Assembly (NCBI RefSeq): GCF_004363245.1
Contig: NZ_SNYV01000019.1
Location: 62,001-126,000 of the forward strand
Reading direction: 5' to 3'
Origin: Sphingobacterium yanglingense
GTDB lineage: Bacteria > Bacteroidota > Bacteroidia > Sphingobacteriales > Sphingobacteriaceae
Length of the DNA stretch: 64,000 nt
Positions within the stretch are counted from its first letter, which is position 1; the number at the start of each line of letters is the position of its first letter. A program made the translations under genes and the position numbers. The notes under the pieces were generated by a model. It searched no databases. It worked only from the letters and a program-made list of their open reading frames with translations, and had not been told where the DNA came from. Shown one piece after another: positions 34,776-43,713 of the stretch.

Positions 34776-35891
34776 TTATCGAACAAGTACGTCTACATCT
34801 GCGTTCATACCAGGGCGTAGTAATGCGATGTGCTCCGCCGTATTTTCATTGGTCAGTTTTATTTTAACAGGCAGACGCTGTACTGTTTTGACAAAATTGC
34901 CCGTAGCATTGTCTGGAGGCAATAAGGAAAATCTTGACCCGGTTGCTGGAGAAAAAGAGTTTACTTCTCCCTCAAATTCAACATTGGGATAAGCGCTTAC
35001 TTTAATTCCAACCTTTTGTCCCGGCTTCATTTTCTGAAGTTGGGTTTCCTTAAAGTTTGCGACTACCCATGTCTCTCTATTGTCAACGATATAGAATAAA
35101 GATTGGCCGGGGTTAATCATCTGACCCTGTTGTACTTTGATGTTGGAGACCTGTCCATCGACGGAAGCTAATACTGCTGTGTAAGAAAGGTTTAACTTGG
35201 CGGCGTCCAATTGAGCCTTGGCTCGTTTTACATTGGCCTCGGCGACAGAGGTTTGTTTGGAAGCTACAGTAGTCTTGCTTACGATTGCATGTCGTTGAGA
35301 GGCACTCGCGTTTCTTTGTTGCTGCAATATTTCAACTTGCTTATCCGCTTCCAATTTGCCTGTCAGCGCTTGTTCATATTGTTGCTTCGTGATAGACTGG
35401 TTGTTGTATAGGTTTTGGTAGCGGATATAGTCGTTGTTTGCTTGGTTTGCCCGGATTACTGCGGCTTCAATGCTACCTGCGTTGGATTGAATCGTTGCAT
35501 CAGAAATTGCGACATTTGCAGAGGAGGCCGATACATCCGCTTTGGAGACATCAAAGCTACTTTCTGCCGCAGCGACTGCCGCTTCGGCCTCTTCTACCCG
35601 GATCTGGTAATCCTGACTTTCAATAGTAAACAAGGTGTCTCCTTTTTTTACAAAATCATTGTCTTTTACATATACAGAAGCGATATAGCCTCCAACACGA
35701 GGGATAATGGGACTCATGTTTTTTTCAACCTGAGCATCGTCTGTTGTTTCGTGGGATAAGCTTTGTACATATTTGTAACCGCCGTAACCACCTCCAAAAA
35801 GGATTAATGCGGATAGGATAATTATGAATTTTTTGTTGGTGCCTTTTTTTTTGGCGATGTTTTCCGTTGTATTTTCCATGTCTTGCTGCAT
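34776..35891 (-). CDS. HlyD/EmrA-type membrane fusion protein
   Basis: A 371-residue periplasmic adaptor that joins the MFS pump to the TolC channel. It has one N-terminal membrane helix (about 22-42), then the lipoyl-like half IPRVGGYIASVYVKDNDFVKKGDTLFTIE. Next comes a long alpha-helical hairpin rich in Ala/Gln (about 80-225), the second lipoyl half SVDGQVSNIKVQQGQMINPGQ and the beta-barrel (TQLQKMKPGQKVGIKV). All elements of the EmrA/HlyD family are present. It starts 2 bp after the TolC gene and 2 bp before the permease gene. Confidence 0.93.
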   Translation of the reverse strand: MQQDMENTTENIAKKKGTNKKFIIILSALILFGGGYGGYKYVQSLSHETTDDAQVEKNMSPIIPRVGGYIASVYVKDNDFVKKGDTLFTIESQDYQIRVEEAEAAVAAAESSFDVSKADVSASSANVAISDATIQSNAGSIEAAVIRANQANNDYIRYQNLYNNQSITKQQYEQALTGKLEADKQVEILQQQRNASASQRHAIVSKTTVASKQTSVAEANVKRAKAQLDAAKLNLSYTAVLASVDGQVSNIKVQQGQMINPGQSLFYIVDNRETWVVANFKETQLQKMKPGQKVGIKVSAYPNVEFEGEVNSFSPATGSRFSLLPPDNATGNFVKTVQRLPVKIKLTNENTAEHIALLRPGMNADVDVLVR

Positions 35892-35893
35892 TG

Positions 35894-37204
35894 CTATTTA
35901 ATGTTTAATGCCCCGTTTGATAACATAAGGTCATAGTATTTTTCAATTGTATTGGCTTGGCTAATCGCTAGATTAATTTTGCTTTGTAGCTGTTGTACAT
36001 CAGCAGTCAACAGGTCGTCCGTATCCGCAATACCATTCTCATATTTGTCTTTAGTGATTCTGTAGTTTTCAGAGGCCTGTTCTACAGCTTGTCGATAGAC
36101 TAGATTTTGCTTCTGTGCCAATGTGTAATTTTCATTTGCCTGTTGTACCTCGATTTTGACTTTATCCTTTAACATCTCGAGATGGTCATCCATCTCCTTA
36201 ATTCGGTTTTTGGCGACATTTATTTCTCGTTTGCTTTTATACAGCGATCCAATGTCATAGGAGATTCCCATCCCCAGCGATGCAGCATTGGTTACGGTGA
36301 CAATATTGTGCAATCCAAATGCATTATACCCCGCAGAAGCAAATACTTTGGGTAGATTGGAAGACTTTGCGACTTTTAATTGGTCTTCAGTTATTCGGTG
36401 TTGGGATTCGAGAGATTTGATATCTGATCTATTGACACTGGCCTCGGTATAGGATGCCTGCTGCAGGGGAGTGATACCTTTGATTTCTGTTAGATCAATC
36501 TGATCCAATGCGGTCTCTTCGTCGATTTTTAAAAGGTTCGCAAGTTGATAATTTAATATCTTGATATTCTTTTGTGCCTCTTGAAGGGATACTTGATAGT
36601 TCGATAGCTGCAACTCCGCTTTTAATAGGTCGTTTCGGGCTATCAGTCCATTATCCAGCATCGCCTTGAAGTCAGAAACACGCTGTTCTGACTGTTTGAT
36701 ATTTTCCGTTACCAGGAGGTTCGTCTGCTGGGCCTTATACAGGTTTAGGTAGATGTTTATAGCGTGCGAAGCGAGTTTCTCTTTGGTCACAACCGCATTC
36801 CATTCTTCTGCTTGCCGCGCATCTTTGGCGATATCGATTCCGCCTTTTATCTGTCCTCCGGTATAGATAGGCATACGGACTGAGGCTTGGCCTATCCAGA
36901 GCTGATTCGCTGCAATATCTGCGGGCTTTCCTCCAGCGCCCAGCGCCAGTTTTAAATCTAAATTTGGAGTAGTCATGAACATGTACTGTCCATTTACCTG
37001 TGCATCTGGGAGTTGTTTTGATTTTGCCTGTTCTACTTCAAGCTGTCGTCCCAGCACCTTTGTATCGGAAAATTTTGCTTCGCTGCTCTGCGTAGCAGCC
37101 ATGTGGATTACTTCATCCAGAGTCAAATGTTGTTGGTGCTGAGCAGATAATCCTAGAGGACCGAGTAAGAGTAAAACTCCTAGATTGACCAACTTAGTTT
37201 TCAT
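35894..37204 (-). CDS. TolC-like outer-membrane efflux protein
   Basis: The outer-membrane channel of the tripartite pump. The start at 37204 gives 436 residues with a signal peptide (KLVNLGVLLLLGPLGLSAQ). The longer in-frame ORF reaching back to 37294 would run into the tetR gene. Long amphipathic coiled-coil helices dominate (QAEEWNAVVTKEKLASHAINIYLNLYKAQ..., ANENYTLAQKQNLVYRQAVEQASENY), and ENGIADTDDLLTADVQQLQSK shows the usual OEP repeat ending. It is the first gene of the pump operon after tetR. A 15-bp inverted repeat separates the two. Confidence 0.92.
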   Translation of the reverse strand: MKTKLVNLGVLLLLGPLGLSAQHQQHLTLDEVIHMAATQSSEAKFSDTKVLGRQLEVEQAKSKQLPDAQVNGQYMFMTTPNLDLKLALGAGGKPADIAANQLWIGQASVRMPIYTGGQIKGGIDIAKDARQAEEWNAVVTKEKLASHAINIYLNLYKAQQTNLLVTENIKQSEQRVSDFKAMLDNGLIARNDLLKAELQLSNYQVSLQEAQKNIKILNYQLANLLKIDEETALDQIDLTEIKGITPLQQASYTEASVNRSDIKSLESQHRITEDQLKVAKSSNLPKVFASAGYNAFGLHNIVTVTNAASLGMGISYDIGSLYKSKREINVAKNRIKEMDDHLEMLKDKVKIEVQQANENYTLAQKQNLVYRQAVEQASENYRITKDKYENGIADTDDLLTADVQQLQSKINLAISQANTIEKYYDLMLSNGALNIK

Positions 37205-37230
37205 ATGTATATAATTTGATTTCCAGTTAT

Positions 37231-37297
37231 CATATGGAATATCCAAACTGTGTTCATTCGTTTTTGAGCAGTCTATGCTACATGGATATTTCATATG
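37231..37297. repeat. 15-bp inverted repeat between tetR and the tolC-like gene
   Basis: The left arm CATATGGAATATCCA (37231-37245) and right arm TGGATATTTCATATG (37283-37297) pair with one mismatch across a 37-bp spacer. The right arm overlaps the last codons of the TetR gene. The structure could form an intercistronic mRNA hairpin or a second regulator site. Confidence 0.55.
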
Positions 37298-37901
37298 TCA
37301 ATAAAGCTTTAATTGTTGTTTGTATAAAATGAGTTAATGTTGTTTCGATATAGATGCCATAGTCATCGTCGCTTTCAATACCGAGCTGTTCCTGTAGGAA
37401 AACCTGATTCATCTGGAAGTTCATAAATGTCCCCATCATCATCGAGTGTATCAAGGTCGGGTTGTTGTTAGCGGAGAATACCCCTTTGGCAATACCTTCA
37501 TTGATGATAGTTGAGATTGTGTTCAGATTATGAATCTTCAGTTTACTAAAGGGTTCTGATAGCAGCATACGCCTTTTTAAAGAACTCTCAATAGCAATGA
37601 AACGGTAGATTTCCCGATGAGAATTCATCGCCTTAATGTATTTTTCAATCATTTTATCGATTTTTTCTAAAGAACATTCCATGAGAGAGAGTTCTTCGGT
37701 ATCAATCATAAAATCAGGAATCCGCCATTCAAAAAAACTGTCTAAAAGACCATCTTTGGAACCAAAATAATAGTTGATCATGGCGACGTTGACATTCGCC
37801 TCGGTCGCAATATCACGAACAGAGGTACTGTCGAATCCTTGGGTAGTAAAAAGTTTTTCTGCTGCAAGGAGAATGTCTGTTTGTTTTTCGTTAAAACCCA
37901 T
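37278..37901 (-). CDS. TetR family transcriptional regulator
   Basis: A 207-residue regulator. The N-terminal helix-turn-helix (residues about 9-55) reads KLFTTQGFDSTSVRDIATEANVNVAMINYYFGSKDGLL, a near-consensus TetR DNA-binding domain. The rest is the all-helical ligand-binding and dimerisation domain. It is the first gene of the efflux operon and starts 67 bp from a large palindrome at 37969-38005. It is therefore expected to repress itself and the pump, and to be released by a pump substrate. The effector is unknown. Confidence 0.93.
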   Translation of the reverse strand: MGFNEKQTDILLAAEKLFTTQGFDSTSVRDIATEANVNVAMINYYFGSKDGLLDSFFEWRIPDFMIDTEELSLMECSLEKIDKMIEKYIKAMNSHREIYRFIAIESSLKRRMLLSEPFSKLKIHNLNTISTIINEGIAKGVFSANNNPTLIHSMMMGTFMNFQMNQVFLQEQLGIESDDDYGIYIETTLTHFIQTTIKALLTYEISM

Positions 37902-38280
37902 TTATATACACTTGAATTATCAAATAGAATAAGAGCGGTGCTGTTATTTTTTAAAAAAAGCGATGCAAATTTAAACACTTGTTTAATTTAAACAAGTGTT
38001 TAAATGTTGTTTTTTTGTAATTTATTTTTGACGGTATCTCGTTGCTTATTACAGGTATACGTTGCTATTTGGTTTTTTTTTGCTGTAACACTTGTTCTTA
38101 AATCAGTCAGAATACGGATTGTAAAGCCACAGGAGCGAATCATAAACGAATTATTTATTTGCTCAAAACTGCTTTTACTTTTAGGGCATCAAAGGAGGTA
38201 TAGGGTAAATGTATACCTGCCTTGAACTAAAAGATGAAATAGGGAAAGGGGTATAAAACCTGACTTAAAGAACATAAAAA
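37902..38280. other. Intergenic region between the efflux operon and the bacteriocin exporter
   Basis: This 379-bp divergent spacer holds the TetR palindrome (37969-38005) and an A+T-rich stretch. Near 38194 there is an AGGAGG, followed by a possible 15-residue mini-ORF (38209-38256), and a weak stem AGGTATA-N9-TATACCT overlapping it. No longer gene is supported. Confidence 0.5.
37969..38005. promoter_or_regulatory. TetR operator: 37-bp perfect palindrome
   Basis: Two 18-bp arms (ATTTAAACACTTGTTTAA at 37969-37986 and TTAAACAAGTGTTTAAAT at 37988-38005) are exact reverse complements around a single T. Each arm contains its own 16-bp operator-like palindrome with TTAAACA and TGTTTAA half-sites, so two TetR dimers could bind side by side. 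It lies 67 bp upstream of the tetR start and 275 bp upstream of the bacteriocin-export genes. Confidence 0.8.
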
Positions 38281-39360
38281 ATGAAAAGAAACACGATCTA
38301 TATTTCCATACTAGTTATGCTTGTCTGCGTGATAGCAATTATGCCCCTTGTTAAAATTCCTATCTCAACTTCTTCAAGAGGAATTGTCCGGCCCGTATCG
38401 GAAAATACAAAGCTGGCCTCGGTCGTTAGTGGAAAGATTATCAAATCTAATCTCAAGTTCAATAACCAATTGGTTGCAGCGGGGGATACACTGTTAGTCG
38501 TGACATCTCAGCACCTTGAGTCTAAGAAACACCTTCAGGTAGGGTTGAGTAGTGATTACAATGCGCAGCTGCACGATTTGTCCAAATTGGTAAGAGGTGA
38601 TTTCTCCAATCTGTTGACAGGACAGTATCAGAAGGAAGTAAGCACGCTACAGGAAAAAACAGAAGAACTGAGGGCGCAACTGGAATTGGCTCAAAAGGAA
38701 CTTGCGCGTGCAAAAGTGTTGTTTGAACAGGGGGTCGTCCCGCAGGCCGAGTATGATAAAACCTACTTTAGTTTCAAGAATATCAAAAGTAAAGTCAAAG
38801 CTCTAGAAGAGCAGCAAATGGCTCAGTGGCAGGCTCAAAAAAGAGATATACAGCGTCAATTGACTACAGTAACCAATGATATTTCGCAAATAGAAATTGA
38901 AGGAGAGAATTATGTTATCCGTGCACCAATAGCTGGTCGATTGGTCAACCTATCGGGGGTCAATGAGGGTAATTTCTTAATACAAGGGCAACCGATTGTT
39001 GAAATCTCTGTGGATAACGACCTTGTCGCCGAATGTATGGTGTCTCCCAGTGATATCGGATTAATAAAGAAGGGACAAAAGGTCCGTTTTCAGATTGATA
39101 CCTACAATTACAACCAATGGGGAATGATCGACGGTAAGGTTGAGGATATTGATCAGAATATCATGGCCACAGAGGGAGGGCAGAGCTTTTTTAAGGTCAG
39201 ATGCTCTATGGAAAAAAATCATCTCGAGTTAAAGAATGGGTATAAAGGGGAGATCCAGAAAGGAAGTACATACACTGCTCGATTTTATTTATTGGATCGA
39301 ACACTATGGCAGCTGTTGTTTGATCGGGTTGATGACTGGTTCAATCCAAATCTAATTTAG
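38281..39360 (+). CDS. HlyD-like membrane fusion protein of the bacteriocin exporter
   Basis: A 359-residue adaptor with a single N-terminal membrane helix (about 7-25, ISILVMLVCVIAIMPLV). It has a lipoyl-like start (SGKIIKSNLKFNNQLVAAGDTLLVV), a coiled-coil hairpin (about 95-205, rich in Lys/Gln/Glu) and the matching half IRAPIAGRLVNLSGVNEGNFLIQGQPI. It is followed by the C39-type ABC exporter and a TolC-like gene, which together make a type I secretion apparatus. The adaptor probably bridges the inner-membrane exporter to the outer-membrane channel for peptide export. Confidence 0.92.
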   Translation: MKRNTIYISILVMLVCVIAIMPLVKIPISTSSRGIVRPVSENTKLASVVSGKIIKSNLKFNNQLVAAGDTLLVVTSQHLESKKHLQVGLSSDYNAQLHDLSKLVRGDFSNLLTGQYQKEVSTLQEKTEELRAQLELAQKELARAKVLFEQGVVPQAEYDKTYFSFKNIKSKVKALEEQQMAQWQAQKRDIQRQLTTVTNDISQIEIEGENYVIRAPIAGRLVNLSGVNEGNFLIQGQPIVEISVDNDLVAECMVSPSDIGLIKKGQKVRFQIDTYNYNQWGMIDGKVEDIDQNIMATEGGQSFFKVRCSMEKNHLELKNGYKGEIQKGSTYTARFYLLDRTLWQLLFDRVDDWFNPNLI

Positions 39361-39482
39361 GCGTAACATATTGAAATAGGCTAATCGTAAAGAATAAGGT
39401 ATTATTCTAATGGGATTGCCATGTCAAAAAAATAAGAATACAAGGTAATTCGGAACGGTTAAAAACGATTAAAAGCCACTGC

Positions 39483-39547
39483 GATCCGTCAGTTGAGGGA
39501 TCATGGAGCAAAATGGTCTTTAAAAGACAAACCGAGCTTGCGAGCTC
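39483..39547 (+). promoter_or_regulatory. Leader hairpins before the C39 exporter gene
   Basis: Two short stems lie in the leader: GATCC-N10-GGATC (39483-39502) and GAGCT-TGCG-AGCTC (39534-39547). Neither is followed by a T-run. They may shape the mRNA ahead of the exporter start at 39567. Confidence 0.3.
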
Positions 39548-39566
39548 ACGAAGTAATCATTTACAT

Positions 39567-41729
39567 ATGAAAAAAGGAACATTAGTAAAACAGCAGGATA
39601 TCAAGGATTGTGGCGCAGCCTGCCTTTCCTCGGTTGCGGCATATTATGGGCTCAATCTCCCTATAGCCAAGATCAGACAGTTATGTCACACTGATACCCG
39701 GGGGACCAATATTTTAGGAATGACTCAAGGGCTGAATGATATGGGATTCAATGCCAAGGGAGTTAAAGGGAATATAGATGCCTTAGTTCAAGTTCCGTTA
39801 CCTGCTATTGCTCATGTGGTGGTCATGGAACAGTTGCACCACTTCGTTGTCATTTATAAAATAGATAAGAATCAGGTACAGGTCATGGATCCTGCATATG
39901 GCAAGATCGAAAAATATAGTATGGCTGATTTTCAAAAGATTTGGACCGGTGTTTTGATTCTTTTAGAACCGAATGAGTACTTCGAGCAACGCAATGAAAA
40001 AGTCAGTGTCTATGGTAGGTTCTGGAATTTAGTGAAGCCCCATAAAACAGTCGCTATTCAGGCATTGATCGGAGCTGTGGTATATACGGTATTAGGGTTG
40101 TCTACGTCGTTGTACATTGAGAAAATAACGGATTATGTGCTCATTGATGGAAACACAAGACTATTGAATCTTCTGTCCATCGCTATGGTGTTGATTCTCT
40201 TGTTTCAGATTTTCATTGCAGCTATGAAGAGCATTATGGTATTAGAAACAGGACAACGTATAGACAAATACCTCATTTTGGGATACTATAAGCATATCCT
40301 GACTCTCCCGCAACGTTTTTTTGATACCATGAAAGTAGGGGAGATTATCTCTAGGGTAAATGATGCGGTCAAAATCAGGGCTTTTATCAATGATGTATCC
40401 ATACAGATTGTAGTCAATGTGTTTATTGTTATTTTTTCATTCGCATTGATGTTCAGCTATTACTGGAAATTGGCCTTGATACTAGCGCTGGTGATTCCAC
40501 TGTACTGTGCTGTTTATTGGCTTACGAATAGATTGAATAAGAAAGTGGAGCGAAAGCTGATGGAGGATGGTGCCGAATTGGAGTCCCATCTGGTAGAATC
40601 CTTAAATGCAGTCAGGACCATCAAGCAGTTTGGAGTGGAAACATTTGCCAACAACAAGACTGATAACCGTTTCAGTACTTTGCTAAGAACGGTTTATAAG
40701 TCCGTTATGAACAGCCTTTTTTCGACAAATTCTGCAGAGTTTCTCTCCCGTATATTCACGATTATCCTGCTTTGGGTAGGATCTAAGTATGTAGTCGAAC
40801 GTATTATCACTCCTGGCGAGCTCCTTTCTTTTTATGCATTGGTCGGTTATTTTACAGGACCTGTTACGCAGTTGATTGGTATGAATAAGACTATTCAGAA
40901 TGCAATGATTGCCTCAGATCGTCTTTTTGAGATTATGGACTTGGAACGAGAAGAATCTACAGACAAGTTAGACCTTACACCGGCTCACGTTGGACATGTT
41001 GCCTTCAGTGATGTGGCATTTAGTTACGGTTCGCGAGTAGATGTATTCACGGGGTTCAGTTGCGTGTTTAGAAAAGGAGAGACTACAGCGATAGTGGGGG
41101 AGAGCGGATCCGGGAAAACAACTATAGCTGGATTGATGCAGAATCTTTATCCATTGAAAAAAGGTAAGATTACAATCGGCCAATATGATCTTAACTATAT
41201 TTCCAATCATTCGCTCCGCCAAATAGTTTCTGTCGTCCCACAGCAGATTGATCTCTTCTCGGGTAATGTGATTGATAATATTGCGCTGGGAGAAGATTTT
41301 CCTAATGTACAGCGGATATTAGAGATAACGGAGCGTCTTGGAATTTTACCTTTCATTGAGAAACTGCCCAACGGCTTCCAGACCTATCTTGGAGAGAACG
41401 GTGCCATGCTTTCAGGAGGGCAAAAGCAGCGTATTGCGATTGCACGTGCCTTGTACAAAGATCCAGAAATACTTATCCTCGACGAGGCTACTTCGGCATT
41501 GGATACTGAATCCGAACAGATTATCCAGAAAACACTACAAGATTTTAAAGATGCTGGTAAGACAATGGTGGTGATCGCCCATAGATTGAGCACGATTGCA
41601 CATGCCGACAATATTTTGGTATTGAAAGCCGGACAGGTAGTCGAACAGGGAAATCATGAGGCATTGATCGCATTAGACGGGATCTATCGTGGCATGTGGG
41701 ATAAGCAAACTTTAGCATTGGAGGTGTAA
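39567..41729 (+). CDS. Peptidase domain-containing ABC transporter (C39 bacteriocin exporter)
   Basis: A 720-residue exporter that cuts double-glycine leaders and exports the core peptide. The ATG at 39567 is chosen because the C39 peptidase begins right after it: Gln9, catalytic Cys15 in DCGAACL, His92 in HHFVVIYK and Asp108 in MDPAYG. A six-helix membrane domain follows (about 160-440). The ATPase then has Walker A GESGSGKTT, the signature LSGGQKQRIAIARAL, Walker B ILILDEATSALD and the switch His in VIAHRLST. All catalytic residues are intact. It is co-oriented with HlyD, TolC and two leader-peptide genes, so the likely cargo lies in the same locus. Confidence 0.96.
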   Translation: MKKGTLVKQQDIKDCGAACLSSVAAYYGLNLPIAKIRQLCHTDTRGTNILGMTQGLNDMGFNAKGVKGNIDALVQVPLPAIAHVVVMEQLHHFVVIYKIDKNQVQVMDPAYGKIEKYSMADFQKIWTGVLILLEPNEYFEQRNEKVSVYGRFWNLVKPHKTVAIQALIGAVVYTVLGLSTSLYIEKITDYVLIDGNTRLLNLLSIAMVLILLFQIFIAAMKSIMVLETGQRIDKYLILGYYKHILTLPQRFFDTMKVGEIISRVNDAVKIRAFINDVSIQIVVNVFIVIFSFALMFSYYWKLALILALVIPLYCAVYWLTNRLNKKVERKLMEDGAELESHLVESLNAVRTIKQFGVETFANNKTDNRFSTLLRTVYKSVMNSLFSTNSAEFLSRIFTIILLWVGSKYVVERIITPGELLSFYALVGYFTGPVTQLIGMNKTIQNAMIASDRLFEIMDLEREESTDKLDLTPAHVGHVAFSDVAFSYGSRVDVFTGFSCVFRKGETTAIVGESGSGKTTIAGLMQNLYPLKKGKITIGQYDLNYISNHSLRQIVSVVPQQIDLFSGNVIDNIALGEDFPNVQRILEITERLGILPFIEKLPNGFQTYLGENGAMLSGGQKQRIAIARALYKDPEILILDEATSALDTESEQIIQKTLQDFKDAGKTMVVIAHRLSTIAHADNILVLKAGQVVEQGNHEALIALDGIYRGMWDKQTLALEV

Positions 41730-41730
41730 G

Positions 41731-43053
41731 ATGAGACGAATAATACTTACGATGATTATTTTGTTTGGCCATTTTTTTAGCCTTAGGATACAGGCACAAG
41801 AAAAATGGGGCCTCCAAAAATGTATTGATTTTGCGCAAGAGAATAATCTTGAAATTCAGAATAGTAAGGTCAATAATGACGTGAAGCATGTGGAGTTGCG
41901 CATCGCGAAGAATGAAAGGCTATTGGAAGTCAAAGGTTTTACAAACCTGTTCTCGAAGTTTGGGCAGGGGCAAGATGTGTTTGGGAATACGCGTAGGAAT
42001 GACAATCTCAATAGCGAAGTGGGAATAGATGCGAATGTTACGATATACAACCATGGTAAAATGACGAATCAGATTAAGAAATCTACTCTTTTGGTTAGTG
42101 TCAGTGAAGAAGAGATTGCAATGTTCAAACGGAACATTGCCATTAAAGCGATCGAATATTATCTGGCAATCCAGCTGAGTAAGGAAATAGCCCGATCTAT
42201 AGATAGTGCTGTATTTTATGCAAACCTGCAGTATGAAAAGGCTGTCAAGACTACAGAGGCGGGTACGACGGCATTGACCGTACAGTACGAAGCTCAGGCT
42301 AGCCTTGCGAGAGAGCGACAAAAGTTGAAGCAAGCCAAATTGGATGTAGACCGCGCTAAGTTGGCAATGGTACAGCTGATGCAGCTGGATGATTATAGTA
42401 GCTTTGATATTATCGAAGAAAAGGATGGGGCATCTGCGGTTCAGCTGACCTACACTTTGCCTGAAGCAATAGAGCAGGCGGCATCTAACCATCCGGAGCT
42501 TAAGAAGCTGAGTCTACTGCGGTCTGCCGCTGAGGTGGAGCATGATATTATCAAGTCTGACTTGTATCCTGTAGTTAGAGGAAGTGCTTTGCTTGGGAGT
42601 TTATACTTTAATAGTCTGGTGGTGGCGGGGGACAAAGGCTTCTTCCCACAGATGCGGGATAACTTCTCACAACAGGTTGCCATCAGCCTGTCTATCCCCA
42701 TCTTTAGTAAAGGACGTGTAAAAAATGCAATAGCAAAAAACAATCTGTATTTGCAACAAAACGATATTCAGACCAAGCAGCAGTATTTAGCGATAAAGCA
42801 AGACATCGAAAAGTTCTATTTCGATTACTGGGGATACCGGGATCAGCATGAAGCCGCTCAGGATATGCTTGAGAGTGCACGTGTAGCTCTCACATTTACC
42901 AGTAAGAGTTACGATGCCGGTAAAAGCTCTATTTATGACTTGAATAGCTCCAGGAGCAATATGCTGAAAGCTGAAAGCGAGATGCTCCAGGCCAAGTACA
43001 ATTGCCTTTTCGTGTCAAAAATGATTAAATTTTTTATTGAAGAAACCTTATAA
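41731..43053 (+). CDS. TolC-like outer-membrane channel of the bacteriocin exporter
   Basis: A 440-residue outer-membrane efflux protein with a signal peptide (about 1-24, ending LRIQAQE). It starts GLQKCIDFAQENNLEIQNSKV, a standard OEP opening, and continues in long coiled-coil helices (ALTVQYEAQASLARERQKLKQAKLDVDRAK; QQVAISLSIPIFSKGRVKNAIAK). DAGKSSIYDLNSSRSNMLKAESEML forms the second helical hairpin. It begins immediately after the ABC exporter stop (1-bp gap) and completes the type I apparatus with its own HlyD. It is distinct from the TolC gene of the efflux operon at 35894. Confidence 0.92.
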   Translation: MRRIILTMIILFGHFFSLRIQAQEKWGLQKCIDFAQENNLEIQNSKVNNDVKHVELRIAKNERLLEVKGFTNLFSKFGQGQDVFGNTRRNDNLNSEVGIDANVTIYNHGKMTNQIKKSTLLVSVSEEEIAMFKRNIAIKAIEYYLAIQLSKEIARSIDSAVFYANLQYEKAVKTTEAGTTALTVQYEAQASLARERQKLKQAKLDVDRAKLAMVQLMQLDDYSSFDIIEEKDGASAVQLTYTLPEAIEQAASNHPELKKLSLLRSAAEVEHDIIKSDLYPVVRGSALLGSLYFNSLVVAGDKGFFPQMRDNFSQQVAISLSIPIFSKGRVKNAIAKNNLYLQQNDIQTKQQYLAIKQDIEKFYFDYWGYRDQHEAAQDMLESARVALTFTSKSYDAGKSSIYDLNSSRSNMLKAESEMLQAKYNCLFVSKMIKFFIEETL

Positions 43054-43069
43054 AAAACAAAATATTCCT

Positions 43070-43417
43070 ATGCAACTATTTAAGCAAATTGATAGACTTA
43101 ATCTATTAGATAAGTTGATATCGCAAAAAAGAACCGGTAAGCCAGAATCCTTGGCTAGAAGATTAGACCTTTCAGTATCCCGGTTGGCCCGGATTATAGA
43201 ATATCTGCGAGAGACGGGGGCTCCGATCCAGTACGATCGTGCTTTGCAGACTTATTTTTATGAGTTTGATTATCGCATTTTTATCCAAGTCAGTATGCAA
43301 CCGCTATCCGATGTCGATACTAGATTATATGATGCCGGGAGTTTGTCGTCTATGCCTCTTGGGATGCCTGCACTAGGATTTATAGGAGGAAATGGAGCAA
43401 GCTATTCAATGGCTTAA
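43070..43417 (+). CDS. Small winged-helix (HTH) protein in the bacteriocin locus
   Basis: A 115-residue protein started at the ATG at 43070; the longer frame opens with a TTG inside the preceding gene. Residues about 20-68 form a winged helix-turn-helix: GKPESLARRLDLSVSRLARIIEYLRETGAPIQYD and TYFYEFDYRI. The remainder is a short Gly/Met/Ser-rich tail (SSMPLGMPALGFIGGNGAS) without charge. It probably regulates the peptide genes 92 bp downstream. The tail contains a GG pair but no leader, so it is not itself a typical cargo. Confidence 0.75.
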   Translation: MQLFKQIDRLNLLDKLISQKRTGKPESLARRLDLSVSRLARIIEYLRETGAPIQYDRALQTYFYEFDYRIFIQVSMQPLSDVDTRLYDAGSLSSMPLGMPALGFIGGNGASYSMA

Positions 43418-43445
43418 AAAAAAATAAAAAAAGTTGAATGCTTTT

Positions 43446-43472
43446 TTTGTGCATTGTACTAAAGGATATTTG
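43446..43472 (+). promoter_or_regulatory. Weak promoter-like element before the peptide genes
   Basis: TTTG (43446-43449) and GATATTTG (43465-43472) resemble the two promoter elements, with one mismatch in the second and a short 15-bp spacer. The peptide gene starts 37 bp downstream. The tentative placement is supported mainly by the expectation that cargo genes have their own promoter. Confidence 0.3.
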
Positions 43473-43509
43473 ATATATAAAATAGAAATAAACATTAAAA
43501 ATAAACGTT

Positions 43510-43692
43510 ATGAAAAATTTAGAAAACAAAAACTTAGCAGAATTAAATTTAGAAGAAACAATTCAACTGGACGGAGGTGTCTGGAACCCAAATGATGGAC
43601 AAGGTGGTGATTATGGTATCAATAGCCCAGGAGGTTGTATTCCTAATCCATTCGACAAAATCTTGGGAAGAAAATTACAGATGTCATTTTAA
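43510..43692 (+). CDS. Double-glycine leader peptide, putative bacteriocin precursor A
   Basis: A 60-residue precursor. The leader of 23 residues ends LNLEETIQLDGG, close to the LSxxELxxIxGG consensus recognised by C39 exporters. The predicted core, cut after GG, is 37 residues starting VWNPNDGQGGDYG. It contains one cysteine and several Gly, Asn and Pro and ends in a basic, hydrophobic tail (FDKILGRKLQMSF). No modification enzyme is encoded nearby, so an unmodified (class II-like) peptide is likely. It lies 92 bp after the HTH gene and 21 bp before a second leader peptide. Confidence 0.82.
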   Translation: MKNLENKNLAELNLEETIQLDGGVWNPNDGQGGDYGINSPGGCIPNPFDKILGRKLQMSF

Positions 43693-43713
43693 TAATACAT
43701 AACTTATATTCTA

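Noticed and set aside
38209-38256. A 15-residue mini-ORF preceded by AGGAGG, upstream of the HlyD gene
   Set aside because: Too short to support, and Shine-Dalgarno sequences are not a reliable signal in this phylum. Mentioned in the intergenic entry only.
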